In this document: positions 26,226 to 39,695 of the stretch, in pieces
Numbering within the stretch: position 1 is the first letter of the stretch
How the letters are laid out: each line of letters starts with the position of its first letter
DNA from: Penelope pileata
Lineage: Eukaryota > Chordata > Aves > Galliformes > Cracidae
Direction: 5' to 3'
NCBI GenBank assembly: GCA_013396635.1
Contig: WBMW01002277.1
Coordinates: 358,593 to 422,592 of the forward strand
DNA: 64,000 nt
The notes under the pieces: model-generated
What the model was told of the DNA's origin: nothing
Database searches by the model: none
The model's input: the letters and a program-made list of their open reading frames with translations, nothing else
Made by a program: the position numbers and the translations under genes

Positions 26226-29200
26226 AAACCATGAAAACTCCCATATCCATTTACACCATGTGAAAAACAAATAGCCCAATATATAGCTACTTGTCTGTGC
26301 TAAAATACTCACGATCCAGTCAGCAGCCTTTACCTTCATCAGGAGTGTTTTCTAACAAGAAAAGCAAGATCTAGGCTATAAAGCTCTCATATTTAGGGAT
26401 GGATCTTAAATGAAAGTGCAGGAAGAAATATCCGTTTACCTTAATGTGAGTTGTTGAGCACTTCTGAAAATTAAGTAATCCATTTAAAATTCTCAAGAGC
26501 AGATTTGGGAGACCAACTTTATGTAATTATTTGTTAAAACATTTTCAGAAGTCATACTGGACATTGAATATGGGAAAATTAGATTGCCTGGTGAAAATAA
26601 TATTCCATATCTTCCGATATCTAAATCCTTCCTAGCGAGGGATTTGAAAACAGAAATATTTTAAGGAAAATCCACTTACAGAAGTAATTCAAATAATAGA
26701 ACATTGGATTATAATCTTTGTCCACTATTGTCTACTAAAGATTTCACTTTTCATTTACTCAATTTGTAAGAAAAATACAGGGTTGAGGAGTGGTTTCTAA
26801 AATCTGGTTCCAGAAAGTTGGCACAACCTAGAACAATCACATTAAGTAACTTCCTTCTCAGCTACTGCTACATAGAGTTTGCTAGCCAATTTTTTTACAC
26901 ATAAAACAATCCCATTGTCTTCAGTGTTTTCATACATAAAAAAGAATATCTGCTGATGAACAAAAAATGGATGAGAAAAACAAGAGTCTTCATCTGGAAG
27001 AGGCCTATCAGGTGACCTTGGTGAAGATGCGTTCCTGACTGTCAATTTCACCATCTGTAAAATGAAGGCAATGATACCAGCTGTCTTTTTCAGACACCTA
27101 GCATTGTTATTTAAAAGAATACTTGACTTAAATGCCTTCTGAATCTAAGAATAAAGAGTAGCACTATTAGCAGTCCCTAAAGGCTAAGCATGTTTCTCCC
27201 TACCATTTCCCTCATTCTCCTACCAAAAATATTGTTATAAACTTTTTCAACACAGGAAATCTGGCTGTCTTCAGAGCACAACTGACTGATTTTACAGCAT
27301 ATTTAGAGCACCTGGATGCAGGTGAACATAACTTCTCCCTCGCTGCTGAGTTGGTAGCCTTGCTCAATGCCAGCTGTGGGAAAATGAGTAGGAGTCAACA
27401 ACTTTATGGACTGGACATGTTCCACAAATGGCCAACTAGACCACTCCAAAAAGCAGTAGTGCTGAATATTGGATGCTGATCTCAAGACCAGGTAAGCTTC
27501 ATGCCACAATTATCCAAGCAATGCTACAGATGGATACCACATTCCCAAGAAATTTCCAAGCTAACTTACAAATCAGGCAAGTGAGAACAACGGTTTTGAA
27601 TAACGAATTGCGTGTGTTTGACCTGGACCTAATGATTTATGCATTCAAGACTCAAAGCCTCCCCTTTTGGTTAAAGAATAAGAAAGAAACATGTAAATGA
27701 AGAAACAGGAGGAGTTCTGGAGGGAGCAACACTGGCAGCATGGTCAGCTCTGCATGCTGAGTTAAATGGAGCTCAGATTCTAATAAAAGCCAGCGCGCAA
27801 TGTGAAAGGGAACAAGAGAAAAAACAGCAGTAAACAATGATGAAAACTATATGTTCTATATTTCCCAACATGCCTGTCAAAACAATCCCATAAATTGATC
27901 CATTTAGGTCGTGAAAAATCTGATCCAGTTATACAGATGGCTTGATTGCTAACGTTTGCCAAGCCTGCTCCCAGCAAGGAGAGCCACATGTAGCTCAAAG
28001 TTACACTGAGGTTATGTCAGTCTCACAAACAGTTGCTTTCATTTGCTTTTCTTCCTCCCAACTGCCAAGTGTCTTCGAAAACCCACTTACAGAACTCTGA
28101 AATTCTCCCTTAGTGCCGTCATTCAAATTATGTATTGTCTTTACCAGACTGTACCTAGTGTCCTTCCAATATTCTGTTTAGCAATTGTAATGTAGCACTG
28201 TAATGGACATCCAGTCAGCTCTGTCAGATTAGTTCAATTGAATCATTTTCTGTAAAAATGAAGAATAATCTACAGCACAGAAATAGGCCTGACATTGAGA
28301 ATAGCACTCCTTAAACCTAAATGTCAGTCCAATCCCCAGTGAAATCTCAAGCAAGGTAGGATTCAAGACACTTTTTTTTTTTTTAATCGGAACATAGGCA
28401 ATGAAGTCCAGTTAACCTATTTTATGAGTGCTGAGAACTGCACCAAAATTACCAGGCATTTATCTACAGCCTAAAAGTTGGCGTAGTGCTTAAATACAGC
28501 CTTCCCAGCACCATCAGATAGTGCATTTTCTGCAGAGGTAGGTGTCACTCTTAAAATGAGCCTCTCTTCTACTGTCTGCATTCAAGTACAGTGGCATCTC
28601 CACTCCACCTATTTCCCATGGAGAAGGTTCAAAATCTAGTTACATCTGCGTTCAGCTTGAGCTGAACCCACATCTCGACTGAAGGAAGGCAGAGCCTGGA
28701 CCTAGCACCTAAGACTTTTGTGGGGAGAATTTTGATTTAGTCTGTTTACTTTAAAAACTTTTCAGATGTTTGATTATGTATAACATACACATAATTGAAA
28801 ACTGTTTTGGACATCAGTTTTCCTTCCTCCTGAGTGAGGTAACTTACAGTCATGTTCTCTCGCCTGTTGTCCATCTTCCTGTTATTTCTATGCCTGAAAA
28901 TGAAACACTGCTATCAAGAGGATGACAGACAGAGCTATCACTTAGGGCAAGTACCCACAGCACACTCCTATGATGTGGGAGTTAAAATTGCCCAGAGTAA
29001 GTCCAGTAAGTTTTCTTCCACCTTCTGCTTCACTTTCCAAGCTCTGCAGTAATGAGCAAAAGACTCCACAAGGTGCCTTTTAGCACAGGAATGCTAGATA
29101 CGGTGGAGCCCAGAATAACCTACTGGTTTGGCATGTCTCAGTAAGTCAGGGAGGTACCTAGCAGACTTGGCTGTCTTCTGGAGTCTCCAAAAGTTCCTTC

Positions 29201-31738
29201 TCAACAGTGGAGGAAGAGAGGTGCCTGAATCTCCTTATGTGGGTATGCCACCATTTGTCCCTCAGAGAGATCAGTGATGTCATGGGAAGTAGATGACATC
29301 CCCATCCTTGGAGAAGATGTGTAGCATCCAGCAGGTCTGAGTTCAGCATCTAAATAAGACAGTCTGTCCTTCACCTTAAATTCTTAAATAACCACATTTC
29401 AGCTTGAAACCCAGAAATATTCCTTAAAAGGAAAAGGTACTAACCACATAGATAACAAGAACAATGCTCTTGAAAACACAAATTGTAAGGACCAAATCTG
29501 TTGAATAATTTACTTCCAATAATCAACTTTCATTAAACAATGAGAAGTAAGTGTAGATGATGCCCTGTGGTGGTTCTTTTCTCTGTAAGTTATCTGAGGC
29601 TTGAGCTGCCAAACAGAATTCTTGAATGCTTCTGTATTTAAGTATTTATATCTAATATTTTTAAGAAGCTGTTAACTTAGCAGGCACACGCTGCAACACC
29701 TTTCATGCAGAAGGGTTTGAGGTTTTTTTGGTACAGAACTTAGACGCATTTTTTACCCTAGTCTGTGTTTAAAAAGAAAAAAAATAACTTGAATTTTAAG
29801 ATAGATACATTCTTTAGTTTAAAATAATTATTTAACAAAGTTCCACCTGGCCATTTTTCAGTACTGTCTGTGCATTAAGATCAAATTGACTTCCTTTCAT
29901 TAACAGAGCAATGGCCTACAACAGTATCAATTTCTTAACATGCGGCACAGTCTCCTTAGTACTGCAGATAGAAAGGTAAATCTAAAGGAAAAAAACACAG
30001 ACTTCAGAAATAGGGGTCTGCAATTCCATGCAGAATGCTTTAGAGAGTCCAACATGCAAGAGATGAATAAAGCTGAGGACTAGTTTGCTCTGGCTGCTAA
30101 AGCCATTTGGCAGTGGTATGAGCATTGATTAGGCTGCAAGCAAACACCTTGCTGACGGATAACTGGCAGGAGCAACCTGGCCAGCTCCAGCACGAGCTGC
30201 TGTCCTCCCTTCATGCCTGGAAATTAGCAGGTGTGTCAGGTGCCTTGTGGTCACAGGCTTCAGGCTGAGGGATGACTCACAGATACACTAGGAACTATCT
30301 TTTTGCTTGACTCTTAGTTTCTCTGAGTACAAAACATTAATTCCAGTAGAGGACTATCTGAATGAGTGATAATAGCTTCAGGCTTTTTAACCACCCACAG
30401 TCATGTGGCAGCATCAAATCCATTTCCCTTCATGCCGTATCTGTGCTCTCAATTCATTGCTTGATGAGGAGGAGCAGAGGAGCCAGAACACCAGTACTTG
30501 AGCCCTACCTTTCTATGACCAAGGAGCTGGTGCACACCAACTATAATCACCCTCCCTACTAAAACCAGTCGAGAGAAAAGGGTAAAGAGAGGGAAAGCAA
30601 GTTCCAGTTCCTGCTACTGGGATCACGAATGAATGAAAAGAGCAATTGCTGCAGGGAGTAGCTCCCCAGCAGAGCAGTACATGCTAACTCCAGACTTTGA
30701 ATCAGTTCTCAGCATAAGATAGGAGGCTATTTTATACAACCTTTTACATGCTACTGCCTGATCTTATTAAGCCAGCAGTAAAAACAGGACAAAAATAAGG
30801 CATAAGAAATAAAAGATAATGCTGGAAAAGTTCTTAAGAAGGAAGCTGGGAGAAGTGTCTTTTTAGATACAGCTCTGTAAGGACTAATGACGGAACAGTC
30901 TATCCTGGGAGACACAATGCTGTGACAAACAGAAACTTTTAGTTCATTTTTTTTTTTATTCTCTTGAGAACAGTTTCATTCACGCTGCTAGGATTCAAGA
31001 AAGCAAGATGCTAAGGAAGTTATCCAGTGACAGTTTTCAACATTGATCTCAGTTCTCTGAGGAAGAAGTTACAGGTGTGAGACTTGCTATGAAATTGCCA
31101 GTATTATGGCAGTTGCCTGAAGCCCGCTCAGAAGGTAGCAAAACACTCTATCCTAGAATTACTAGTGACCCCTGACCTAATAAATGATAATATTACACAA
31201 GATCAAATTCTATCTGATCCAGTATCTGACTCCAGAGGCACAATAACGGTGATGTTTTTTCCTTACATGCACTTTGTGAAACACATGTACCACGTTTCAA
31301 GATTGGGATGACAATCACAGACATTCACTCTATCTCCATGAACATCCATTGCACTGCAGCCTAGGCAAAGATTGGAGAGAGATCAGGAATCAGCCACTCT
31401 TGCCTTATACCCTGCATCAAGTATATTCCTTCTAAAAATAAATGATTATTGCTTTATTCTACAAATAATTGATTATGCATGTACTCATTACTTACTAAAA
31501 TCTCTCTTTTTTTAAAAAAGACTCCTACTGAATTCTTGGCCTAAGTGATATATTGGACTGGTTTGTGTTTTAGAAATTGACCACCTAATTCAAGATTTGC
31601 CTGCCTTCTTTTTAATTTTCAAATCTGAAAACACAGGCCACCATAACAATGATAGGATTCATGTATCTAAACACAGCAAATATTCTTTTTTTCAAAATTT
31701 TCTTCAGAGCCCAGACTATGAGGAGTTTTAAGAATATC

Positions 31739-31771
31739 TTTTTTTTTAAAAAAAAAAAACAAAAAAAAAAC
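31739..31771. repeat. T run followed by A-rich tract
   Basis: About nine T, then twelve A, C, ten A. It could fold as a T/A hairpin; no element body is recognised beside it. Confidence 0.75.
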
Positions 31772-34359
31772 AGAAGAACTATGTTTGTTAATGTCTATTA
31801 TTCTGTCACACTTATTTGAGCTGAATTTCATCTACCATTGTGCTCCTTAATCCCTCAATGTATTTAAATCCATCTGGAATTTTTCTAAATCCTCCATAGT
31901 TCTTCCTAACAGAGACAATTTGCCCATAGGGTACCACTAATCCCTCTACACGCTGAGAAGCAGCAGTTCATGACGAATCTTTCCCTCCTATCTCATAACC
32001 CGTCCTTAATCCGCAGTGACACCATGGCCCTGGCTCTGTGAGTCACACTCCTTAAAGTCGGTCTGAAGAGCATCCCATTTATCTCCTGTTGATTTGGAGG
32101 GCAGGTACAACTTGTGGTTTTGCTGCAATGGCAGTTTTTCTCCTAGGAGAGGCTGACGCATCTCATCAGAAGGCACTTTGCTCCCACTGGGCTCCTGGGA
32201 CCAGTGCTGCCACACAGGTAAGAAGAGGGCCCCGGCATGGTCTTTTGGAGCCAAGGCACAGAAGTCTTCAGTATATCTGAAGCCAAGACATAAGATGTGA
32301 AAATGGCTTATCACTGACGTGGTTTCACAGTCTGTGATCACAGCACAGAGAAACTGAAAATAGTACTAAGAAATCTCTTAAGGACACAGCTGGTTTTTTT
32401 TCTTTTTTTTCTCATTTTCTTCACATTTTTTCTGTTATGACTAGTAAATACTTTAACATGCAACATTTTGTTGCTGACATTCAGTTACTGAAGTATGAAA
32501 CAGAAGGATGTGAACCTCTCTTGTGCAAATTTCAATAGTAACTGAAGAATGGAAGAGCTACATCACAATAAAGAGACATAGCTTTAACAAGGCTTCTCAG
32601 GAAACTCAGTTCCATCCTCCCATCGATTCCTGTGTCTAGGAATCTGTCTTCGTGGTGCTTTTCGTCATGCTACAACTCCTCTCTGAGTCAGCCAGTCACT
32701 TACCAAACCGTCTGATATAACTGCAGCAGACTTTGCAATCCAGAGGAAAGTGACCGTATTTGATGGAGAGGGAGTAAATGGTGTCAGCTACACATGCCCC
32801 ATGGAAGAAGTGAGTCCTCCTGCAACCTTAGGTAGCACATGGCACATCAGAGGAGATACGGCAGCATGGTGGCATGACTCTCCCATTCTCATTAGGTTTG
32901 CAACAACCTATATAAATTAGTTAATTCTGCCTTCTACAACTCTTAGTTATCATTTCCTAGACACAGAGTCTCACTCACTGCAAGAAAGATCCCATACAAT
33001 GGAGAAAAACCTGAGACATTACAGGGTCTCATTTCAGGTCACAGAGGAAGCATGCAGTACAGTAAGGACTACTGAGAACATTTTAACATTAAAGTAATTT
33101 ATAGTGTTACTATTATATTCTTTCTGAGCCTGACAAGCCTAAAAGATATTTAGGCAACAAAATTGTACTTATTTCTCTTGTCTGGAAGTTCCCCTGAGAG
33201 TAACTCACATGACATGCTATAATGAAAGTCCTGGGCACTGATGCTTCATCAAGTCCATGGTGTTACAACAGTCTGCCTTGTCTGTCTGAGTTTGAGTCTT
33301 TAGTCTGTGTTTCAGTATAGTTTCATGCATCTTGAAGTATTCATCTCCACTACATACTGAGAGAAGAAATGAATTTCAGCACTAAACAGATTTTATCTGG
33401 TTTGAAATTGGTCTGTACCTTAAATTTAGTTATATCATGATGAACTTTGTAAATGGTTCATGTCTATTCAGGATTCATGAAAGCAACCAAATAACTTGTG
33501 AGCTCAGAGCTACTCACTGGACTGTTTGAGAGCTGTCTGACATCACAACACCGTGATTGTAATCATTTTTAAAGACGCTGCAATTTTATTGCTTTAGTTC
33601 ATATTTTTTTATGTTGGTTTTAAAGACTTTATTGGCCTTTAAACCTTTTTAAACTTTTCTTTGACAGCTCAGCAAATTCCCACTTTCCATATTTTTTTCC
33701 TTCTTTTTCTACCACCATTGAGTGTGAATTTAGACCTCTTAATACAGACAGATTCAAGTCCAGACCAATTTGTAACACAGATGACACTTGGTAAAAATCA
33801 ATGGCAGTGGTAAGGCTACGAAGGTCAGAGAGATAACGGCATCATGGAAACACAAGTGTGATTGAGAAGTCGAGAAGGATCAACTCTCTAGAGTTATAAT
33901 TGAAGTGTGACTCTGTTCCAGCCTGTACTTGTATTGCTTCAAATAAGCAGTACTTCCAGCTATGTTAATAGTGACAAATTCACGCAGACACTTTGTTACT
34001 GGCAGAAAAATGGAAATAATGCCAATTAATCTGTGCCATAATTATGATACCCTCCTTTCTGAGACTAGACCCCACCAAAGTACTCCTTAATGCAATTTTA
34101 AGTTGAATGCTTCAAACAATGGTGGAGTTCACTTGTCATAAACCGTAAATCTCTGATATAAAAATGCCTTGAAAATGCAAAATTGTTTTTTCAAATCAAA
34201 TTATTCCTTCATGGAAGTAATTAATAAATGAGACTGAGGACAGCTAGTGATTTACATCTTAATGCACTTTTGACTTCTCATATATTCCCTTCCTTATAAG
34301 TGAAACAAGTGACATTTAAACCTTTTCCTTCAAGGTAACTTAAAGCCTAGACCAAGAGG

Positions 34360-34380
34360 TTCAAATGTTTAACATTTGAA
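34360..34380. repeat. Perfect palindromic hairpin, 10-bp arms
   Basis: TTCAAATGTT, one T, then AACATTTGAA. It is intronic, with no flanking element. Confidence 0.7.
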
Positions 34381-37040
34381 AAATTGACTTTTTCTAAAAC
34401 TAAGTCTCCATTCTATTAATAAATTAACTCTGAATTTGTGTCTTCAGCAAATACACGTAATCTGTAGATTGTGGTATACCTTTTTCTAGAAGTGCCAGTG
34501 GAAATACCTATTTAATAGTAAAATTAAATTATTTTCTCTTTTCTGATTTATTCTTGGTGTTCTGAATTAGTCCTCATTGATTTTCTCCTTATGAAATATT
34601 TTTTGCATGCCATAAAATTGATTTAGAGTGAGATAAAAATGACTTCATTCTAACTGTTAGTGATCAGATGTTTACATTGTGTACACATTATCTGAGTCAA
34701 GAAATTCCAAAAATTTATTGGACATGAAATTTAAGTTATTGCATTTTTATAGCTGAGCCTCCCAGGACTGGGCAGAACACTAATGAAAAAGTACTGGTAC
34801 ATAATAGACTGCATTATAATTTAGTTTGATGCATTCCTGGGAATCCCAATCTTTGTCTTGCCCAATCTTTTTGTAATGTGGAGATAGCAGTGACCTGAAC
34901 CTGCTCACAGAGAGGTTGTGGTCTCCTCGCACTTGCTACAGGTGCATGAGGCCCAAAGAAGGGATGCTAACACAGAACAGAAAGCATGGAAAGAGAGAAA
35001 GGTGGAGCTATGAACATCTTTCAGACCACCAGCCATATCTGATCAGCTGAGCGGAGAGATACAAATGTGAGCTTGTTATCGTGGCACTCCTGGAACTCTG
35101 GGAGCACTGCTAAAATTACCCATAACATTTCATCTGTTCAAGGGACCAAACTTAGTGCCATTACTCATTGTCATGGATCAGTTGATCACCAGTTAAATCA
35201 AGCCAAAATCTGCCTTTGGATGATCCTCTAGAGGTGAAAATGCAAAGCTTGACCCTATAGTAAGCAGAGCAAAACACTGGGGGAAGTGAAATGCTGAGGG
35301 AGAAATGGTTGCCTGGAAGGACTCTCGTAAAGTGATCAACATCAGCTGGTGAGAATCATGTTCCGAGATAAGATAATTCAACTATTTGGAAAGAGCAAAA
35401 GCTAGGGGCAACAGAAGTAGAACAGACTATCATGCTATTTCTGCACTTGCAAGAAAGAAGAAATTCAAAATATTCAAAGTTGAATTCTCATATTGAAAAA
35501 AAGCACTGTATTCATCGTTCTCTGTGACAAAGCTACACATAACCACTGGGTTTTTTTGTTATTTTCTTGTGCATGAGATAAGATGCATGAAGTATAGTTT
35601 TCCTATGGGAATATATAACATCAGAATTAAGGTGAAAGACTTCATTAAAGCAGTGTGGGGGATGTGATTTCTGCCACTTAGTATCACAAGGATACCGGAG
35701 GATTAAAGAGGAAAAAATGATTTTATCTAAAAAACACTAGGGAGTGTGAATAATTACATGTGAACAGGTAACCAAGGAAGATTCTAGATTTACTTTTATA
35801 TATTGGCTATGGTGTTGAGACAAGGACGGAATTGTCTCTCATTGATAAATTCATAGGCAGGTATTTTCTACCCATATTATTTATGTAACATTATAAGAAG
35901 CAAAACTTTCGGCATTAAGTTCACTGATGGACATTTATGGAACTTATTTATACAAGGCACAGTCCACTAGTGAAAGTGATACATTAAGCAATAAAAACTT
36001 CACATCTTTCCTTTTTTTTTTCCTGCAAGCAGCGCTGTCCCTTGGTGATTTTAACAGACTTTAGTACCAAGAGCTTTTCCGTTTTATGTATGTTTAGAAT
36101 TTCTTTGAGTTTTTAAAGATAGTCATAAAAGTTAATGAAGAATATGCACAAATCTTTTTCCCTTGATAAAGTATACTTACATATAGAATAACAATTTCAA
36201 AGAGGACCCTGAGATATGTAGAGAAGGTTAAAACAGTGTTTCTGTTTGTATATATGTATTAAAGGACAAGAACATTCTGTTATTATTTTTCTAAAGAGAC
36301 CTGAAAAGCCTCATGAAATACAAAAGCTTGGCTTCTAAGACACATCAAGACCCTCCAGTAACAAAGAACAACAAAGCCTATCATTCCTCTTTCATTGTTG
36401 TATATATCTGAATCATTTTTATTTTATATTTAATTTTTAAAAGCAATTAGAATGTCCTATATATCTCTGGTAGAAATAACAAATGGTGAAAATCAAGAAA
36501 ATATTTTTTTTAAAATGACTTGCCTAGGAAAATGGGAAAGGGAAAATTTGGGAAATGAACAGAGAATTCCATACAATCCAGCTTCACGGTCCTAACCTGA
36601 CCGCTATTTTGTGGAAAGTAATCATTATACGCAGAGCACCATCCTTTATCACCTTTCTAAAGGTGCAAAAATAGTATCAAGCATTTAGAATTAACTTAAC
36701 CCTTAGCACATTAAATGGGTCAGATTTATCATCTTTCATAGCTATTTTATGCTACAAACAGGAGTAAAAACAATTTTCAGCTTTTTTAGAGGTAACTGAA
36801 TAGAATACCATCTACCTCAAATCACAAGCATAGAACTGATTGCATGATCCAATTAAGTTAAAAATGTTGTGAACAGATTTACAACCTAATTTTACATATA
36901 CAGTCTGGATTGGAGTTAACATATGACAAAATACAAAATATCTAGGAATTGATTAATACAACGCTGCCAGAAGTTGGCTCAGAAACTGATAGAGTTGCCA
37001 TGAACAGTCTGTGATTTTGAATTTATGTGAAAATGCTTAG

Positions 37041-37420
37041 AAAACAGAGACGTTCAGTTAGAAGGGATCTAAAAATATCGAGTCAAACTGCCTGACCACC
37101 TCAGGACTAACCAAAAGTTAAAGGGAGTTGTACAAATGCCTCAAACATTGATAGGCATCAATCACCTCTCTAGGAAGCCTGTTCCAGTGCTTGACCAAGC
37201 TCACAGTAAAGACATTTTTCATGACGTCCAATCTGAATCTCCCCTGGTGCAATTCTGTCCTGTTCTCACAAGTTCTGCCATTGGTTACTAGAAGAGCCCA
37301 GCACCTCCCTCTGCTTTCCCTCAGAGAGATGCAGAGAGCGATGAGGTCACCTCTCAGCCTCTTGTTTCTCCCAAGAAACAGTCGTCAGCCTCTCCTCAGA
37401 GGACATGCCTTTCAGCTCAG
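37041..37420 (-). mobile_element. CR1 LINE 3' end, old copy
   Basis: Reverse-complement CR1 pattern: AGAAGGGATCTAAAAATATC at the 3' side, then ATCACCTCTCTAGGAAGCCT, GTTCCAGTGCTTGACCA, GACGTCCAATCTGAATCTCC, GATGAGGTCACCTCTCAGCC and CAGCCTCTCCTCAGAGGACA. It is diverged with many indels. It shares the CACCTCTCTAGGAA and GTGTTTGACCAC-like diagnostic stretch with the copy at 46.76 kb, so they probably belong to the same old subfamily. Confidence 0.88.
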
Positions 37421-39072
37421 GCCTTACAGCATATGTATTCTGATAAATCACAAAACAGGACAGGTTCATCTGCATCTGAAGCCAAAAAGATTACGATCGT
37501 TAAGCAGTGAAAAGAGATGAGATTTCTACTCTCAAACTATAATTTCCCTTAGTGCATTTAAGTCTAGCTACTTGATCTCATACTTAAGAAACTGCACACC
37601 AGATTGACTGTTTACATTGCTGAGCAAGCAGTAGCTTGCATTTAGTTTTCCTTTAAATGGTAATAACTACACATTCTGGATAGGCAAGCTTTGGGTTGCC
37701 TCACAAGTGACTCAGGAGCTTAAACACTGCTTAAATGGTTTGATCATGGGATCTTGGCCCTCACCTTAGAGCATATCCTGTCAGACAAAAGGGAGTGCTG
37801 GCATATTTTCCAGCTACAAATAAGTTTTCTGTACTTGAAGAAATAGAAGTCTGCAAAATAGAAAGAGTTCTTTGACTTCTTTGGCCTGAGACTTCTCCAA
37901 TTGGAGAGCTCTCACTGATATATTGCCACTATAATGGGGAAGTATTATATAACTATAGGCAAAGTAGCATGCAAGTGAAAATAACTTCCTTCAGATAACT
38001 TTGTTTTATAGGATTACTTTAGAATTTCAGACCTAAGATTAGTAGAAACAGTTCATAGCAGTAACACTGAGAAAGAAACAAATCTCTTTCACACAAATCC
38101 TACGGTGGTAGAATGTCAATTTTTTGAAGGAGAAGAGTAAACAAAGTAAATCACTCAATTTGATTGGTTTCTCAGCATAATAAAGTGCTGAAGCAGCACA
38201 GTGGAGGATTTGCTGGACAATTTTCTACACTGAAACTGTCAATTCATTCTGAAGCTTAGTGCTGATGGATATTATGGATTGGTATGGATTGCACTGCTCC
38301 AACCATCCGAAAGGTCACTAGACAAACACAGCAGGAGTGACCTATTGTTCTTGCCATTGACAATCACACTGCCATTTTGACAAGTCTTTAAACTATCACA
38401 AATCTTTTCTTTAAGTATTACATGGAAATGTTTATCTTTTCTTTGTGGCACAATTAAAAGCTGGCATCTTAGGAGTTCACTGAAGCAGTCGTAATATATC
38501 CTTGGGTCATACTTGCAAAGCCATGGAAGCCTGAGAATCTAATAGTGAATGGATCACCTCTGACATCTGTCAACTATACCACTGAGAATAATCTTTTCAG
38601 TTCCATTTTCAGATCACAAGGTGAAAAGAACTCAAGCTTTTATCCCCAGTGTACAAATATGCTGGACTATTTCCCTTTCTTACCAAAAGACCACTGTTTC
38701 AGCTGTAAAAATGAAGCTTCATTGCACCAAAAAATTGTGGCCAATAAAAATTGATGGATTGGAACTATGACCTATTGGTTTGTGGAGAAAAGACAAAGCT
38801 GTTGTAATGCTGTACAAAGACAGCATTATTGGAAAACAAAAAAGTACCTTTCATGTTATATTTCAGCATTTCATTTCATGTGCACAAGTTAATGTTGGAT
38901 TTAAAAAATAGACCCCACTCTAATCATAATTTTAATTCTGTAATATTAAATGTGCTCATTGCTGTTAGAAAAATACTTCATATGTGACTTCGTCTAAAAC
39001 TCAGTCTGTTAGAAAATTATAATTCATGTATATATTTAGCTTCAGCCTACCTGTTATTTAACATAGAGCACT

Positions 39073-39133
39073 AAAAAAAAAAAAAANNNNNNNNNNNNNN
39101 NNNNNNNNNNNNNNNNNNNNNAAAAAAAAAAAA
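39073..39133. other. Assembly gap of 35 N inside a poly-A tract
   Basis: Fourteen A, 35 N (39,087-39,121), then twelve A. Either the assembly or the read chemistry failed across a homopolymer, so the real length and content are unknown. Confidence 0.97.
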
Positions 39134-39641
39134 GCAGAAAGATCTAAACACAAAGTATCTAAGATCAGTTGTGAAATTGATTTCCTGAATGCCTATAGAC
39201 TACAATCACCTCTCAAGCAGGAGTAATTCTGGATTCACATAGATTAAATAACTTACTAGGAATAGTTTCAGCCCCTTTACTTCACTGTGTTGGTATAATG
39301 TACACGTACAGATACATATAAATGTGTAGCATACAATTATTGCAAAGCTATTTATTATTACTATTTATTTAATATTAACAGCCAGTAACTGGTTTTGTAC
39401 TGATTTTCAGCACAAAAACAAACTGATACAGGGAAATTACTAAAGAAATGATAGTCAAATGAACATTTCCCTTCTGTGCAGTAATAGTTAATGAACATTA
39501 TCACTTTCTCTATCGTCTCTCTCTCAAGAAAAGATACAATTACAGCAACATTCTTGAAAACAAGCCTTTACTAAAACTCTCAGCTATGCTGAACCAATTG
39601 CTCTCTAAGGCCATTTTATGTACTAAAGAAATGATTATGGG

Positions 39642-39695
39642 AAATATTAGTAAGTAATAGATACCTCAAATATTAGTAAGTAATAGATACCTCAA
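39642..39695. repeat. 26-bp tandem duplication
   Basis: The 26-bp unit starting AAATATTAGTAAGTAATAG occurs twice in perfect tandem (39,642-39,667 and 39,668-39,693), followed by two further matching bases. The absence of mismatches suggests a recent duplication or an assembly artefact; it lies about 520 bp from the N gap. Confidence 0.9.

Noticed and set aside
32006..32341. 111-codon minus-strand open frame within intron D-E, as a possible extra PTPRN2 exon
   Set aside because: Exons D and E already join in perfect phase and match the family without an insertion; no matching acceptor/donor pair was found.
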